Source of the DNA: Marixanthomonas sp. SCSIO 43207
Lineage (GTDB): Bacteria > Bacteroidota > Bacteroidia > Flavobacteriales > Flavobacteriaceae
NCBI RefSeq assembly: GCF_019904255.1
Contig: NZ_CP063203.1
Span: 682,001 to 746,000 of the forward strand
Reading direction: 5' to 3'
Length of the DNA stretch: 64,000 nt
The position numbers and the translations under genes are program-made. Shown piece by piece: positions 37,709 to 47,011 of this stretch. The notes beneath the pieces were generated by a model that saw only the letters and a list, made by a program, of their open reading frames with translations, had not been told where the DNA came from and did not search any database. Numbering within the stretch: the first letter of the stretch is position 1; each line of letters opens with the position of its first letter.

Positions 37709-39157
37709 ATGGCTAAATTTACTGAAGACGATTTAAAAAAAGAACTCGAAACTAAAGAATATGAATATGGGTTTTATACAGACATTGAGTCTGATACATT
37801 CCCCGTAGGGCTTAATGAAGACATTGTTCGGGCTATTTCTAAGAAAAAGGAAGAACCAGAATGGATGACTGAGTGGCGACTAGAGTCTTTTAGATACTGG
37901 AAAGAAATGGTAGAACCAGAATGGGCCAATGTACATTATAACAAGCCTGACTTTCAAAACATTTCTTATTACTCTGCGCCCAACAAAAAACCAAAATATG
38001 ACAGCCTTGATGAGGTTGATCCAGAATTATTAGAAACGTTTGATAAACTCGGAATTTCTTTAGACGAACAAAAAAAACTAGCCGGTGTTGCTGTAGACAT
38101 TGTTATGGATTCAGTATCTGTAACAACTACTTTTAAAGATACTTTGGCAAAAAAAGGTATTATTTTCTGTTCTATTTCCGAAGCAATAAAAAACCATCCA
38201 GAACTTGTAAAAAAATACATTGGTTCGGTTGTGCCTCAAAAAGACAACTTTTATGCAGCCTTAAACAGTGCTGTATTTAGTGATGGCTCGTTTTGCTATA
38301 TTCCAAAAGGCGTAAAATGCCCGATGGAACTTTCTACTTACTTTAGAATTAACCAAGCAGGAACAGGACAGTTTGAACGTACCTTGGTAATTGCAGATGA
38401 GGACAGCTATGTTAGTTATCTTGAAGGTTGTACTGCTCCTATGCGTGATGAAAATCAATTACACGCCGCTGTTGTTGAATTAATAGCGCTAGACGGTGCA
38501 GAAATTAAATATTCAACCGTACAAAACTGGTTCCCGGGCGGAAAAGACGGAAAAGGTGGTGTTTTTAATTTTGTTACAAAACGCGGTCTTTGTGAGAACA
38601 ATGCAAAAATCTCTTGGACACAAGTAGAAACAGGTAGTGCTGTTACGTGGAAATATCCAAGCTGTATATTAAAAGGAGATAACTCAATTGGAGAGTTTTA
38701 TTCAATAGCAGTAACAAACAACTACCAACAAGCAGATACTGGTACCAAAATGATTCACTTGGGCAAGAACACGAAGAGTACGATTATTTCAAAAGGTATT
38801 TCTGCCGGTAAGTCTCAAAACAGTTATCGTGGTTTGGTACAAGTGAATAGTCGAGCAGAAAATGCACGTAATTTTTCACAATGTGATTCACTATTAATGG
38901 GTAATGAATGTGGCGCACACACATTCCCTTATATTGAAGCAAAAAATAAAACTGCTCAAGTAGAACACGAAGCAACTACCAGTAAAATTGGTGAAGATCA
39001 AATATTTTATTGCAATCAACGCGGTATTGACACTGAAAAAGCCATAGCATTAATTGTTAACGGTTTCAGTAAAGAGGTTTTAAACAAATTACCTATGGAA
39101 TTTGCCGTAGAAGCTCAAAAATTACTTGAAATTTCATTAGAAGGTTCAGTTGGATAA
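37709..39157 (+). CDS. sufB: Fe-S cluster scaffold subunit SufB
   Basis: 482 residues, full length. Core of the SufBC2D scaffold on which new clusters form. Family features include [30 protein letters not shown], and the C-terminal [17 protein letters not shown] region with the conserved cysteine and neighbouring residues of the cluster-assembly site. Cytoplasmic. It is followed, unusually, by a lipoprotein gene before sufC. Confidence 0.95.
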   Translation: MAKFTEDDLKKELETKEYEYGFYTDIESDTFPVGLNEDIVRAISKKKEEPEWMTEWRLESFRYWKEMVEPEWANVHYNKPDFQNISYYSAPNKKPKYDSLDEVDPELLETFDKLGISLDEQKKLAGVAVDIVMDSVSVTTTFKDTLAKKGIIFCSISEAIKNHPELVKKYIGSVVPQKDNFYAALNSAVFSDGSFCYIPKGVKCPMELSTYFRINQAGTGQFERTLVIADEDSYVSYLEGCTAPMRDENQLHAAVVELIALDGAEIKYSTVQNWFPGGKDGKGGVFNFVTKRGLCENNAKISWTQVETGSAVTWKYPSCILKGDNSIGEFYSIAVTNNYQQADTGTKMIHLGKNTKSTIISKGISAGKSQNSYRGLVQVNSRAENARNFSQCDSLLMGNECGAHTFPYIEAKNKTAQVEHEATTSKIGEDQIFYCNQRGIDTEKAIALIVNGFSKEVLNKLPMEFAVEAQKLLEISLEGSVG

Positions 39158-39171
39158 TTAAATTAATAACA

Positions 39172-39582
39172 ATGAAAAAAATAGTATTGCTTTTAATGAT
39201 ATCGATTACAATTATTTCTTGTAACGATTCAAAAAAGAATTCTGAAACTGATACTAAAGAAGAAACGTCATCTGTTGATCAAAAACCAGAGACTTACAGA
39301 GGTGATTTTATATTTACCAATAACGCAGCTGTATTAAACGGACAAGATTTCATTTACGGTGTTACCATTGATGAAAAAACCAAAGAATTGGCCAATAGAG
39401 TTTCTGAAGTAAAAAAAGAAGAATTTGACATGGTTCCTGTAATTGTTTCAGGAGTAGTTACTGAAAATCCAAAGGCCAAAACCGAAGAAGTTTGGGAGCA
39501 AATAATAACCATCAAAGAAATATTATATGTTAGCGATAAGCCCGCTAAAACTGATATAAAAATTGAAGAAAAGAAAAGTTAA
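39172..39582 (+). CDS. Lipoprotein inside the suf operon, unknown function
   Basis: 136 residues. Leader with lipobox IISC, then a Ser/Thr/Glu/Lys-rich linker (about 20-42) and a single small domain (about 43-125: GDFIFTNNAAVLNG, VTIDEKTKELA, VIVSGVV, EEVWEQIITIKEI). Ends with a Lys-rich tail. I do not recognise the family. Lies 14 bases after sufB and 2 bases before sufC, so it is co-transcribed and probably translationally coupled to sufC. How a periplasmic protein relates to cytoplasmic cluster assembly is unclear. Confidence 0.75.
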   Translation: MKKIVLLLMISITIISCNDSKKNSETDTKEETSSVDQKPETYRGDFIFTNNAAVLNGQDFIYGVTIDEKTKELANRVSEVKKEEFDMVPVIVSGVVTENPKAKTEEVWEQIITIKEILYVSDKPAKTDIKIEEKKS

Positions 39583-39584
39583 TT

Positions 39585-40334
39585 ATGCTACATATTAAAA
39601 ATCTGCACGCAGGTGTAGGAGAAAAAGATATTTTAAAAGGGATTAATCTAGAAGTTAATCCAGGTGAAGTTCACGCTATAATGGGACCTAACGGTTCAGG
39701 AAAAAGTACATTGGCTTCTGTAATTGCAGGAAAAGAAGAGTTTGACCTTCATGAAGGTGAAATTCAATTTGAAAACGAAGATATTTCAGAATTAGATCCT
39801 GAAGAACGAGCTCACAAAGGACTTTTCTTATCGTTTCAATACCCTATTGAAATTCCCGGAGTTACCGTTACAAATTTCATAAAAACGGCTATTAACGAAA
39901 CCCGTAAAGCAAAAGGGCTAGACGATATGCCGGCAAGTGAAATGCTAAAAAGAATTAAAGAAAAAGCAGATATGCTTGAGATAGACCGTAAGTTTTTATC
40001 GCGTTCTTTAAACGAAGGCTTTTCTGGCGGTGAGAAAAAAAGAAATGAGATATTTCAGCTAGCTATGATGGAGCCAAAACTAGCTATCCTCGATGAGACA
40101 GATTCTGGTCTTGATATTGATGCTTTAAAAATAGTAGCAAACGGCGTTAACAAGCTTAAAAGTAAAGATAACGCTGTGATTGTAATCACACACTATCAGC
40201 GATTGCTAGATTATATTATTCCTGATTATGTTCACGTATTAATGGGAGGTAAAATAGTAAAATCTGGTGGTAAAGAGCTAGCTCACGAGCTTGAAGAGCG
40301 TGGCTATGACTGGATTAAAGAAGAATTGGTGTAA
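39585..40334 (+). CDS. sufC: Fe-S cluster assembly ATPase SufC
   Basis: 249 residues, ABC-type ATPase without membrane domain. Walker A GPNGSGKST at about 34-42, signature SGGEKKRNEI at about 147-156, Walker B LAILDETDSGLD. The SGGEKKR and DETDSGLD forms are diagnostic of SufC. It drives conformational changes in the SufB-SufD pair. Confidence 0.96.
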   Translation: MLHIKNLHAGVGEKDILKGINLEVNPGEVHAIMGPNGSGKSTLASVIAGKEEFDLHEGEIQFENEDISELDPEERAHKGLFLSFQYPIEIPGVTVTNFIKTAINETRKAKGLDDMPASEMLKRIKEKADMLEIDRKFLSRSLNEGFSGGEKKRNEIFQLAMMEPKLAILDETDSGLDIDALKIVANGVNKLKSKDNAVIVITHYQRLLDYIIPDYVHVLMGGKIVKSGGKELAHELEERGYDWIKEELV

Positions 40335-40352
40335 AATTCTGAAAAACAAAAC

Positions 40353-41669
40353 ATGAGTTTAAAAGATAAATTAGTTTCATCATATATTGCTTTTGAAGAT
40401 CACTTGGAGCCAGACTCTCCTATTCATGATCTTCGTAATGAAGCCATAAAAGTATTTGAAGAGCAAGGCTTTCCATCCAAAAAAGAAGAAGCATGGAAGT
40501 ATACCTCTTTAAATTCTTTGGTGAAAAATGATTATAGTATTTTCCCTAAACAGCAAGAGAAGCATCTTGACTTTAAAGACGTAAAGAAGTATTTTCTTCA
40601 CGATATAGACACGTATAAAATTGTGTTTATTGATGGAGTGTACAGTTCATTCCTTTCAGAAACTACTCACGATTCAATTGATGTTTGTCTACTTTCTTCA
40701 GCTTTAAACAAACCAAAATACCAACCGGTAATTGAAGCTTATTTTAATAAAGTAGCCAAAAAAGATAGTCTTACTTCTTTAAATACGGCCTTTGCAAAGG
40801 AAGGAGCTTACATTCACATTCCGAAAAATAAAGAAGTAGAAAAACCTATTGAGATAATCAATTTTTCTACCGGAAATGAGGCTGCTGTTATGCTTCAACC
40901 TCGTAATTTGGTTGTAGTTGGCGAAAATGCACACGTACAAATTATTGAACGTCATCAAAGCCTTTCAGAAAATGCTGTTTTTACCAACAGTGTGACTGAA
41001 ATTTTTGCTGAAAAAAGAGCGTATGTTGATTATTATAAAATTCAAACAGATAATCCTTCTGCTTCTTTAATTGACAGTACGTACGTGTCACAAGAAAGAG
41101 AAAGTAATTGCCGAGTACACACCTTCTCTTTTGGAGGAAAATTAACTAGAAATAATCTTAATTTTTACCAATACGGAGAGCGTTGCAATTCTACCTTAAA
41201 CGGAATTACAATTATTGAAGATAAACAACACGTTGACCACAATACACTAGTGCATCATACAGCACCTAATTGTGAAAGCCACCAAGATTACAAAGGAATT
41301 TATTCAGATAAATCTACAGGTGTTTTTAACGGAAAAGTATTGGTTGATAAAATTGCTCAAAAGATAGATGCATTTCAGCAAAACAATAATATTCTTGTTG
41401 ATGACCGTGCTACTATCAACTCAAAACCGCAATTGGAGATTTTTGCAGACGATGTAAAGTGTTCTCACGGCTGTACCATTGGTCAATTAGACGAAGAAGC
41501 TTTATTTTATATGCGTTCTCGAGGTATTGCTAAAAAAGAAGCACGAGCTTTACTTATGTATGCATTTGCAAACAGTGTTTTGGAAAGCGTAAAAATACCC
41601 GAACTTAAGCAACGCATCAACAAATTAATTGCCAAAAAAATAGGCGTTAGTTTAGGTTTTCAGTTGTAA
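40353..41669 (+). CDS. sufD: Fe-S cluster assembly subunit SufD
   Basis: 438 residues, paralogue of SufB forming the SufBC2D complex. The N-terminal helical region includes KKEEAWKYTSL; the C-terminal beta-helix contains DHNTLVHHTAPNCESHQDYKG and the conserved DVKCSHGCTIGQLDEEALFYM, with the histidine and cysteine region used at the SufB-SufD interface. Starts 18 bases after sufC. Confidence 0.95.
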   Translation: MSLKDKLVSSYIAFEDHLEPDSPIHDLRNEAIKVFEEQGFPSKKEEAWKYTSLNSLVKNDYSIFPKQQEKHLDFKDVKKYFLHDIDTYKIVFIDGVYSSFLSETTHDSIDVCLLSSALNKPKYQPVIEAYFNKVAKKDSLTSLNTAFAKEGAYIHIPKNKEVEKPIEIINFSTGNEAAVMLQPRNLVVVGENAHVQIIERHQSLSENAVFTNSVTEIFAEKRAYVDYYKIQTDNPSASLIDSTYVSQERESNCRVHTFSFGGKLTRNNLNFYQYGERCNSTLNGITIIEDKQHVDHNTLVHHTAPNCESHQDYKGIYSDKSTGVFNGKVLVDKIAQKIDAFQQNNNILVDDRATINSKPQLEIFADDVKCSHGCTIGQLDEEALFYMRSRGIAKKEARALLMYAFANSVLESVKIPELKQRINKLIAKKIGVSLGFQL

Positions 41670-41695
41670 TAACCCCTTTTAAATAGTATTGTTCC

Positions 41696-42913
41696 ATGGC
41701 TTTTAATGTTCAGGAAATACGAAAAGATTTTCCCATTCTTCAACGTGAAGTAAATGGAAAACCTTTGGTGTATTTGGATAATGCAGCAACATCACAAAAA
41801 CCCCAGCAAGTAATTGACTGTATTGTTGATTATTATTCAAACTACAATGCAAATATTCATAGGGGCGTTCACACATTATCTCAAGAAGCTACAGATGCTT
41901 ATGAAGCTGCAAGGAAGAAGATTCAGCAGCATTTCAATATTACTAAGCCCCATGAAGTGATTTTTACTTCTGGAACAACACATGGTATTAACCTTGTTGC
42001 AAATGGCTTTACAAAGTTTTTAAGCAAAGGAGATGAAGTTATTGTTTCAGCATTAGAACACCACTCAAACATTGTTCCTTGGCAAATGCTTTGTGAACGT
42101 ACTGGAGCAATTCTTAAGGTAATTCCTATTGAAGAAAACGGCGAGCTGATACTTTCAGAATATGAAAAAATTCTTTCTGAAAAAACCAAACTTGTTTTTG
42201 TTAATCATATTTCAAACGCATTAGGAATTATAAATCCTATTAAAGAAATTATTGACAAAGCACATAAAAATGGAGCTGCCGTTCTTGTTGATGGAGCTCA
42301 GGCTTGTTCACATATCAAATCTAATCTTCAAGCACTAGATGTAGACTTTTATGTGACTTCTGCTCATAAAATGTGCGGCCCTACAGGTGTTGGTATACTG
42401 TACGGAAAAGAAGAATGGCTCAACAAATTACCACCGTATCAAGGAGGTGGTGAAATGATAGATGAAGTAACTTTTGAAAAAACCACGTACGCAGGTTTAC
42501 CGCATAAGTTTGAAGCCGGCACACCAAATATTGCTGGCGGTATTGCTTTTGGCGCGGCAATTGATTATCTTAACAGTATTGGTTTTGATGCTATTGAAAG
42601 TCATGAAAACAACTTATTGGCTTATGCTACAGAACAATTGACAGCTATTGAAGGCCTCAAAATATATGGAACAGGTGTTGCCAAAACTTCTGTAATTTCA
42701 TTTAATATTGAAGGTATTCATCCTTATGATATTGGGACAATTGTCGATAAACTTGGTATTGCAGTAAGAACAGGACATCACTGTGCTCAACCAATAATGG
42801 ATTTTTACAAAATACCCGGTACGGTGCGAGCATCTTTTGCTTTTTACAATACGAAAGAAGAAGTTGACGCATTGGTATCTGCTGTTAATAAAGCAAAAAC
42901 AATGTTAACTTAA
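41696..42913 (+). CDS. sufS: Cysteine desulfurase SufS
   Basis: 405 residues, class V aminotransferase fold, PLP-dependent. Releases sulfur from cysteine as a persulfide for cluster assembly. PLP lysine in TSAHKMCGPTG, active-site Cys in RTGHHCAQPIMDF, substrate and PLP contacts in EHHSNIVPW and DGAQACSH. Type II desulfurase by sequence around the short Cys loop. It needs SufE, encoded two genes downstream. Confidence 0.95.
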   Translation: MAFNVQEIRKDFPILQREVNGKPLVYLDNAATSQKPQQVIDCIVDYYSNYNANIHRGVHTLSQEATDAYEAARKKIQQHFNITKPHEVIFTSGTTHGINLVANGFTKFLSKGDEVIVSALEHHSNIVPWQMLCERTGAILKVIPIEENGELILSEYEKILSEKTKLVFVNHISNALGIINPIKEIIDKAHKNGAAVLVDGAQACSHIKSNLQALDVDFYVTSAHKMCGPTGVGILYGKEEWLNKLPPYQGGGEMIDEVTFEKTTYAGLPHKFEAGTPNIAGGIAFGAAIDYLNSIGFDAIESHENNLLAYATEQLTAIEGLKIYGTGVAKTSVISFNIEGIHPYDIGTIVDKLGIAVRTGHHCAQPIMDFYKIPGTVRASFAFYNTKEEVDALVSAVNKAKTMLT

Positions 42914-42926
42914 AACCTAACGTATT

Positions 42927-43367
42927 ATGAAATCATTTGCCACATTAAGCCTTTTAGTTATAACTCTATTTTTTTCGAGTTGTGATGAAACCAAAAAAGT
43001 AATTGACGTAGCCGGTAATGTACAACTTTCTGGTAATTACACTGTAAATAGTATTGAAGGTAATGCACTTTCAGCAATTAAACCATCTTTATCTTTTGCT
43101 GCTTTAAGCGGTAGGGTATCAGGTGATGCCGGATGTAATACATATTTTGCAGACTATTCAACAAATGTAAATAGTCTTACTATTGGAGAAGTCGCTTCAA
43201 CCAAAAAAGCATGTGCCAAAAATATTATGCAAGTAGAAAATCGATTTTTAGAAACTTTAGCAAATGTAGGCGGTTATCGAATTCAAGATAACGTGTTAAC
43301 TTTATATGCAAAAAACGACCAAAGTGTACTAATAACAGCTACAAAAAATCAAGAAGACGATAATTAA
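42927..43367 (+). CDS. META/HslJ-domain lipoprotein inside the suf operon
   Basis: 146 residues, lipobox FSSC with Cys19. One META domain (about 30-138) with the typical SGDAGCNTYFADY and the later STKKACA, whose cysteines may form a disulfide. META/HslJ proteins are envelope proteins linked with stress or heat resistance in other bacteria. It shares the TAATG overlap with sufE, so both are translated together. This is the second lipoprotein built into the suf operon. Confidence 0.85.
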   Translation: MKSFATLSLLVITLFFSSCDETKKVIDVAGNVQLSGNYTVNSIEGNALSAIKPSLSFAALSGRVSGDAGCNTYFADYSTNVNSLTIGEVASTKKACAKNIMQVENRFLETLANVGGYRIQDNVLTLYAKNDQSVLITATKNQEDDN

Positions 43368-43792
43368 TGACTATTAAAGAGATACAAGAAGAACTAGTAG
43401 ACGAGTTTTCCATGTTTGATGATTGGATGGAGCGTTATGAACATATGATAGAATTAGGGAAGTCACTACCACTAATTGATGAAGAATTAAAAACGGAAGA
43501 CAAACTAATTAAAGGATGTCAATCTCGAGTGTGGTTAAATGCAGATACCAGAGACGGAAAAGTAGTCTTTACAGCAGATAGTGATGCAGTAATAACCAAA
43601 GGAATTATTGCAATTTTAATACGCGTTTTTTCAAACCAAAAACCCGAAGATATTATCAACGCAGACACACATTTTATTGATGAAATTGGCTTAAAAGAAC
43701 ACTTGTCTCCCACTCGCGCTAATGGTTTGGTTTCAATGGTAAAGCAATTAAAATTGTATGCCGTAGCCTACCAAGCGCAATTAAACAATTAA
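43367..43792 (+). CDS. sufE: Sulfur-acceptor protein SufE
   Basis: 141 residues. Takes the persulfide from SufS and passes it to SufB. The acceptor cysteine is C51 in LIKGCQSRVWL; the N-terminus EIQEELVDEF and the C-terminal SPTRANGLVSMVKQL are typical. Start overlaps the META gene stop by one base. Confidence 0.94.
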   Translation: MTIKEIQEELVDEFSMFDDWMERYEHMIELGKSLPLIDEELKTEDKLIKGCQSRVWLNADTRDGKVVFTADSDAVITKGIIAILIRVFSNQKPEDIINADTHFIDEIGLKEHLSPTRANGLVSMVKQLKLYAVAYQAQLNN

Positions 43793-43796
43793 AATT

Positions 43797-44123
43797 ATGA
43801 GCACCGAAACAATAAACACAACAGAACTAGGCGATAAAATAGTAAAAGTGATTAAAACCATTTATGATCCAGAGATCCCGGTAGACATTTATGAGCTTGG
43901 ATTAATCTATGATGTATTTGTAAATGAAGATCACGAAGTAAAAATTTTAATGACTCTAACAACACCCAACTGTCCAGTTGCAGAATCGCTTCCTCAAGAG
44001 GTTGAAGATAAAGTAAAGTCAATTAAAATGGTAAAAGACGCCGAAGTTGAAATTACTTTTGATCCGCCTTGGAGTCAAGATTTAATGAGTGAAGAAGCAA
44101 AGCTAGAATTAGGAATGTTATAA
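43797..44123 (+). CDS. SufT-like MIP18 (DUF59) protein
   Basis: 108 residues, single MIP18 domain. Motifs: IYDPEIPVDIYELGLIYDV and TLTTPNCPVAESLP, whose Cys is the conserved one of the family. SufT-type proteins help deliver Fe-S clusters to target enzymes under high demand. Four bases after sufE; its position in the operon supports that role. Confidence 0.88.
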   Translation: MSTETINTTELGDKIVKVIKTIYDPEIPVDIYELGLIYDVFVNEDHEVKILMTLTTPNCPVAESLPQEVEDKVKSIKMVKDAEVEITFDPPWSQDLMSEEAKLELGML

Positions 44124-44135
44124 AACCTATCAAGA

Positions 44136-44645
44136 TTGGAAGGAGAAATCATAAATAGAGTAGCCAACAGTAAGTTGATTACCTTTAACCTAGAAGACTT
44201 TTATCCAGAAGGAGAACGAGTGTCAATAGACATTTCGCAATGGTTGATGGAAGGTATTGTACTGCGTGAAAAAGATTTCAGAAATGATATTAAAGAACAC
44301 GATTGGTCACAATATGAAGGTTCTTTTGTAAATCTTTATTGCTCTACAGACGCTATTATTCCAGGCTGGGCATATATGTTTGTTTCACTTCAATTAGCTC
44401 CTTATGCAAAAAAAACAATTGTAGGTTCTTCTGAAACTTTAGAAAGCATTCTTTTTGCCGAAATACTTCAAAACCTAGATATTTCAGAATATACAGATAA
44501 ACCAATTATCATTAAAGGATGTGCAAATAAGCCAATCCCTCAAAATGCATATGTGCTTTTAGCTCAACGTTTACAAGAAGTTGCAAAAAGTGTGATGTAT
44601 GGCGAAGCCTGCTCTTCTGTACCTCTATACAAAAGAAAAAAATAA
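44136..44645 (+). CDS. DUF2480 family protein
   Basis: 169 residues from a TTG start, accepted because the N-terminus EGEIINRVANSKLITFNLEDFYP matches what I recall of DUF2480 proteins and no ATG precedes it. It lies in the same frame as the SufT-like gene, only four codons after that gene's TAA. Cytoplasmic; features include SLQLAPYAKKTIVGS and a conserved cysteine in IIKGCANKPIP. DUF2480 genes commonly end suf operons in Bacteroidota, suggesting a Fe-S role, but the function is not known. Confidence 0.82.
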   Translation: MEGEIINRVANSKLITFNLEDFYPEGERVSIDISQWLMEGIVLREKDFRNDIKEHDWSQYEGSFVNLYCSTDAIIPGWAYMFVSLQLAPYAKKTIVGSSETLESILFAEILQNLDISEYTDKPIIIKGCANKPIPQNAYVLLAQRLQEVAKSVMYGEACSSVPLYKRKK

Positions 44646-44687
44646 GCTATTTCAATTTTCATTACCTTCTAGATAAAGCAGATACCT

Positions 44688-44695
44688 TATATTTG
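44688..44695 (+). promoter_or_regulatory. -7 box of the DUF3078 gene
   Basis: TATATTTG followed by C, perfect TAnnTTTG, 22 bases before the ATG at 44718. No -33 TTG. Confidence 0.4.
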
Positions 44696-44717
44696 CTGAA
44701 AAATAAACTTATCAATT

Positions 44718-45629
44718 ATGAAAAAAGTATTAATTTTCTTTCTATTCATTTCGCCATTTATAGCATTGGCTCAAGATAATGAAGAAACTGAAGAACCTAA
44801 AGACGGTTGGACAAAAGCCGGAAACATTGGGCTTATCTTTAATCAAGCTGCTTTTAATGATGAATGGACCGGTGGTGGTACATCAAACTATGCAGCAAAT
44901 TTAAATTTCACTTACGATTTTAACTACAGAAAAGGAAAACTTACGTGGGATAACCGCATTCTAGCTGATTATGGTATTACCAAAATAAAAGATGAAGAGT
45001 TTTCTAGAAAAACAAATGATCGACTAGAACTTAACTCGATTATAGGGCGCCAGATTAAAGAAAGTAAATGGTTTTACTCTTTCTTTGTAAACTTTAGAAC
45101 ACAGTTTGCAAAAGGATATGAATTTGGAGAAGATGCTGATGGTAATGAAACACGTACCGAAACTACACGCTTTATGTCTCCGGGTTATTTACAATTAGGT
45201 CCAGGTTTTCTTTGGAAAGAAGATGATAACTTAAAAGTAAACATTGCTCCTGCAACTGCACGGCTTATCTTTGTAAACGAAAAATTTACATCTATCCCTG
45301 CAACCGAAGAAGAGGCGTTTAACGAAGCTGGAGGTTATTTTGGGGTAGACGCCAATGAAACAACTCGTTTTGAGTTTGGAGCCTCTTTAAATGCATACGC
45401 CAAGTTTAATTTAATGGAAAATGTATCTATGGAAAACATTTTGGCCTTATATTCAAACTATCTTGAAGATCCTCAAAATGTTGATTTGGATTACACAATG
45501 AACTTAGTTTTAAAAGTAAACGACTGGATTACCGCAAACGCAACCTTTCAAGCAATTTATGATGATAATGCCGTACAAGGATTTCAAATACGTGAAACCC
45601 TTGGTGTAGGTGTTGGGTATAAATTTTAA
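44718..45629 (+). CDS. DUF3078 outer-membrane beta-barrel protein
   Basis: 303 residues with signal peptide (ends near ALAQD). The mature start DGWTKAGNIGLIFNQAAFNDEWTGGG, with alternating strands and aromatic girdle residues and a C-terminal Phe (GVGYKF), fits the DUF3078 family. Probably a small beta-barrel. It has its own -7 box and terminator. Function unknown. Confidence 0.83.
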   Translation: MKKVLIFFLFISPFIALAQDNEETEEPKDGWTKAGNIGLIFNQAAFNDEWTGGGTSNYAANLNFTYDFNYRKGKLTWDNRILADYGITKIKDEEFSRKTNDRLELNSIIGRQIKESKWFYSFFVNFRTQFAKGYEFGEDADGNETRTETTRFMSPGYLQLGPGFLWKEDDNLKVNIAPATARLIFVNEKFTSIPATEEEAFNEAGGYFGVDANETTRFEFGASLNAYAKFNLMENVSMENILALYSNYLEDPQNVDLDYTMNLVLKVNDWITANATFQAIYDDNAVQGFQIRETLGVGVGYKF

Positions 45630-45649
45630 ATAAAGAATAAAATATCATG

Positions 45650-45678
45650 AAAAAACCGGCTAAAAAAGCCGGTTTTTT
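45650..45678. terminator. Bidirectional terminator
   Basis: Stem AAAAAACCGGC/GCCGGTTTTTT with a 7-base loop, between convergent DUF3078 and hflX genes; it touches the hflX stop codon. Confidence 0.88.
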
Positions 45679-46889
45679 TATTCCTCATATTGATACTGTT
45701 CAGGATATAGAAAGTTGTTGTAAGGAAAACGTGTTACATGAATTTCTCTTACTTTTTCGTAGACCATTTTTCTGAATTCTTCAAAATTGTTTTTATTTAA
45801 TGCAGAAATAAAAATCGCGTTCTCTTCTCTATTCATCCAAGTACGCTTCCAGTCTTTTAAGGTATAATGAGCAGTGGTTTTTTCGGTTACCAAATCATCT
45901 TCTTCAATAACTTCGGGTTTGTATTGGTCAATTTTATTAAAAACCATAATCGTAGGCTTATCTGCGCTTTCAATTTCGTCCAAAATTTTATTAACTGAAG
46001 CTATATGGTCTTCAAAAGAAGAATGAGAAATGTCTACAACGTGCAATAATAAATCTGCTTCTCTAACTTCATCTAGGGTACTTTTAAAAGATTCTACCAA
46101 TTGTGTAGGTAGTTTTCTTATAAACCCTACTGTATCTGTTAAAAGGAAAGGTAGATTGCCAATTACTACTTTGCGTACTGTAGTGTCAAGGGTTGCAAAG
46201 AGTTTATTTTCAGCAAACACATCACTTTTACTGATGCTATTCATTAAAGTTGATTTACCTACATTGGTATACCCAACTAAGGCCACCCTAACTAAAGATC
46301 CACGGTTGCCTCGCTGAACTTCCATTTGTTTATCAATCTTCTCAAGTTTTTTCTTAAGTAAGGTGATTCTATCTCTTACAATACGACGGTCTGTTTCAAT
46401 TTCGGTTTCTCCGGGACCACGCATTCCTATACCACCACGTTGTCTTTCAAGGTGAGTCCACATACCGGCTAGTCGCGGTAACAAATATTCATATTGAGCA
46501 AGCTCTACTTGTGTGCGAGCATAACTTGTTTTGGCACGTTGAGCAAATATATCTAGAATGAGGTTGGTTCTGTCAATAATTTTGCAACGCAATATTTTTT
46601 CAATATTTTTTTGCTGAGCAGGTGATAGTTCATCATCAAATACTGCTGTACCTACATCGTGTTCTTCTACAAAATCACGTACTTCTTTCATCTTTCCAGA
46701 GCCAATAAATGTCTTTGGGTTTGGGGTGTCCATTTTTTGAGTAAATCGCCGAAGCACTTCACCGCCCGCTGTATACGCCAAAAATTCAAGCTCATCTAAA
46801 TATTCTTGAGACTTTTCTTCGTCTTGAAATCGTGTTATTAAACCAATGAGTATGGTTTTTTCGTATTCTATTGTCTTTTGTTCAATCAT
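45678..46889 (-). CDS. hflX: Ribosome-associated GTPase HflX
   Basis: 403 residues from the ATG at 46889; a longer in-frame start at 46916 falls across the -7 box and is rejected. N-terminal HflX domain (including GSGKMKEVRDF and ARTQVELAQYEYLLPRLAGMW), coiled linker, then a GTPase domain with G1 GYTNVGKST, G3 DTVGFI and G4 NKID. HflX splits stalled ribosomes under heat and other stress. The C-terminal extension includes EKVREIHVTRFPY. Confidence 0.94.
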   Translation of the reverse strand: MIEQKTIEYEKTILIGLITRFQDEEKSQEYLDELEFLAYTAGGEVLRRFTQKMDTPNPKTFIGSGKMKEVRDFVEEHDVGTAVFDDELSPAQQKNIEKILRCKIIDRTNLILDIFAQRAKTSYARTQVELAQYEYLLPRLAGMWTHLERQRGGIGMRGPGETEIETDRRIVRDRITLLKKKLEKIDKQMEVQRGNRGSLVRVALVGYTNVGKSTLMNSISKSDVFAENKLFATLDTTVRKVVIGNLPFLLTDTVGFIRKLPTQLVESFKSTLDEVREADLLLHVVDISHSSFEDHIASVNKILDEIESADKPTIMVFNKIDQYKPEVIEEDDLVTEKTTAHYTLKDWKRTWMNREENAIFISALNKNNFEEFRKMVYEKVREIHVTRFPYNNFLYPEQYQYEE

Positions 46890-46905
46890 ATATCTAGTTC
46901 TAATG

Positions 46906-46913
46906 CAAAGATA
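46906..46913 (-). promoter_or_regulatory. -7 box of hflX
   Basis: Minus-strand TATCTTTG followed by C, perfect TAnnTTTGC, 16 bases before the ATG at 46889. No -33 TTG. Confidence 0.5.
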
Positions 46914-46968
46914 CAAAAGGTTTTGATTGGTATTTTGACATTATATTTTCAAAAGGTAAAATCATAAA

Positions 46969-46991
46969 AAAACCGCCATAAAGGCGGTTTT
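46969..46991 (-). terminator. Terminator of the DUF5689 gene
   Basis: Stem AAAACCGCC/GGCGGTTTT with a 5-base loop, 20 bases after the stop at 47012 and followed on the minus strand by a T run. Confidence 0.85.
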
Positions 46992-47011
46992 ATATTGTGT
47001 ATTAGCAATGA

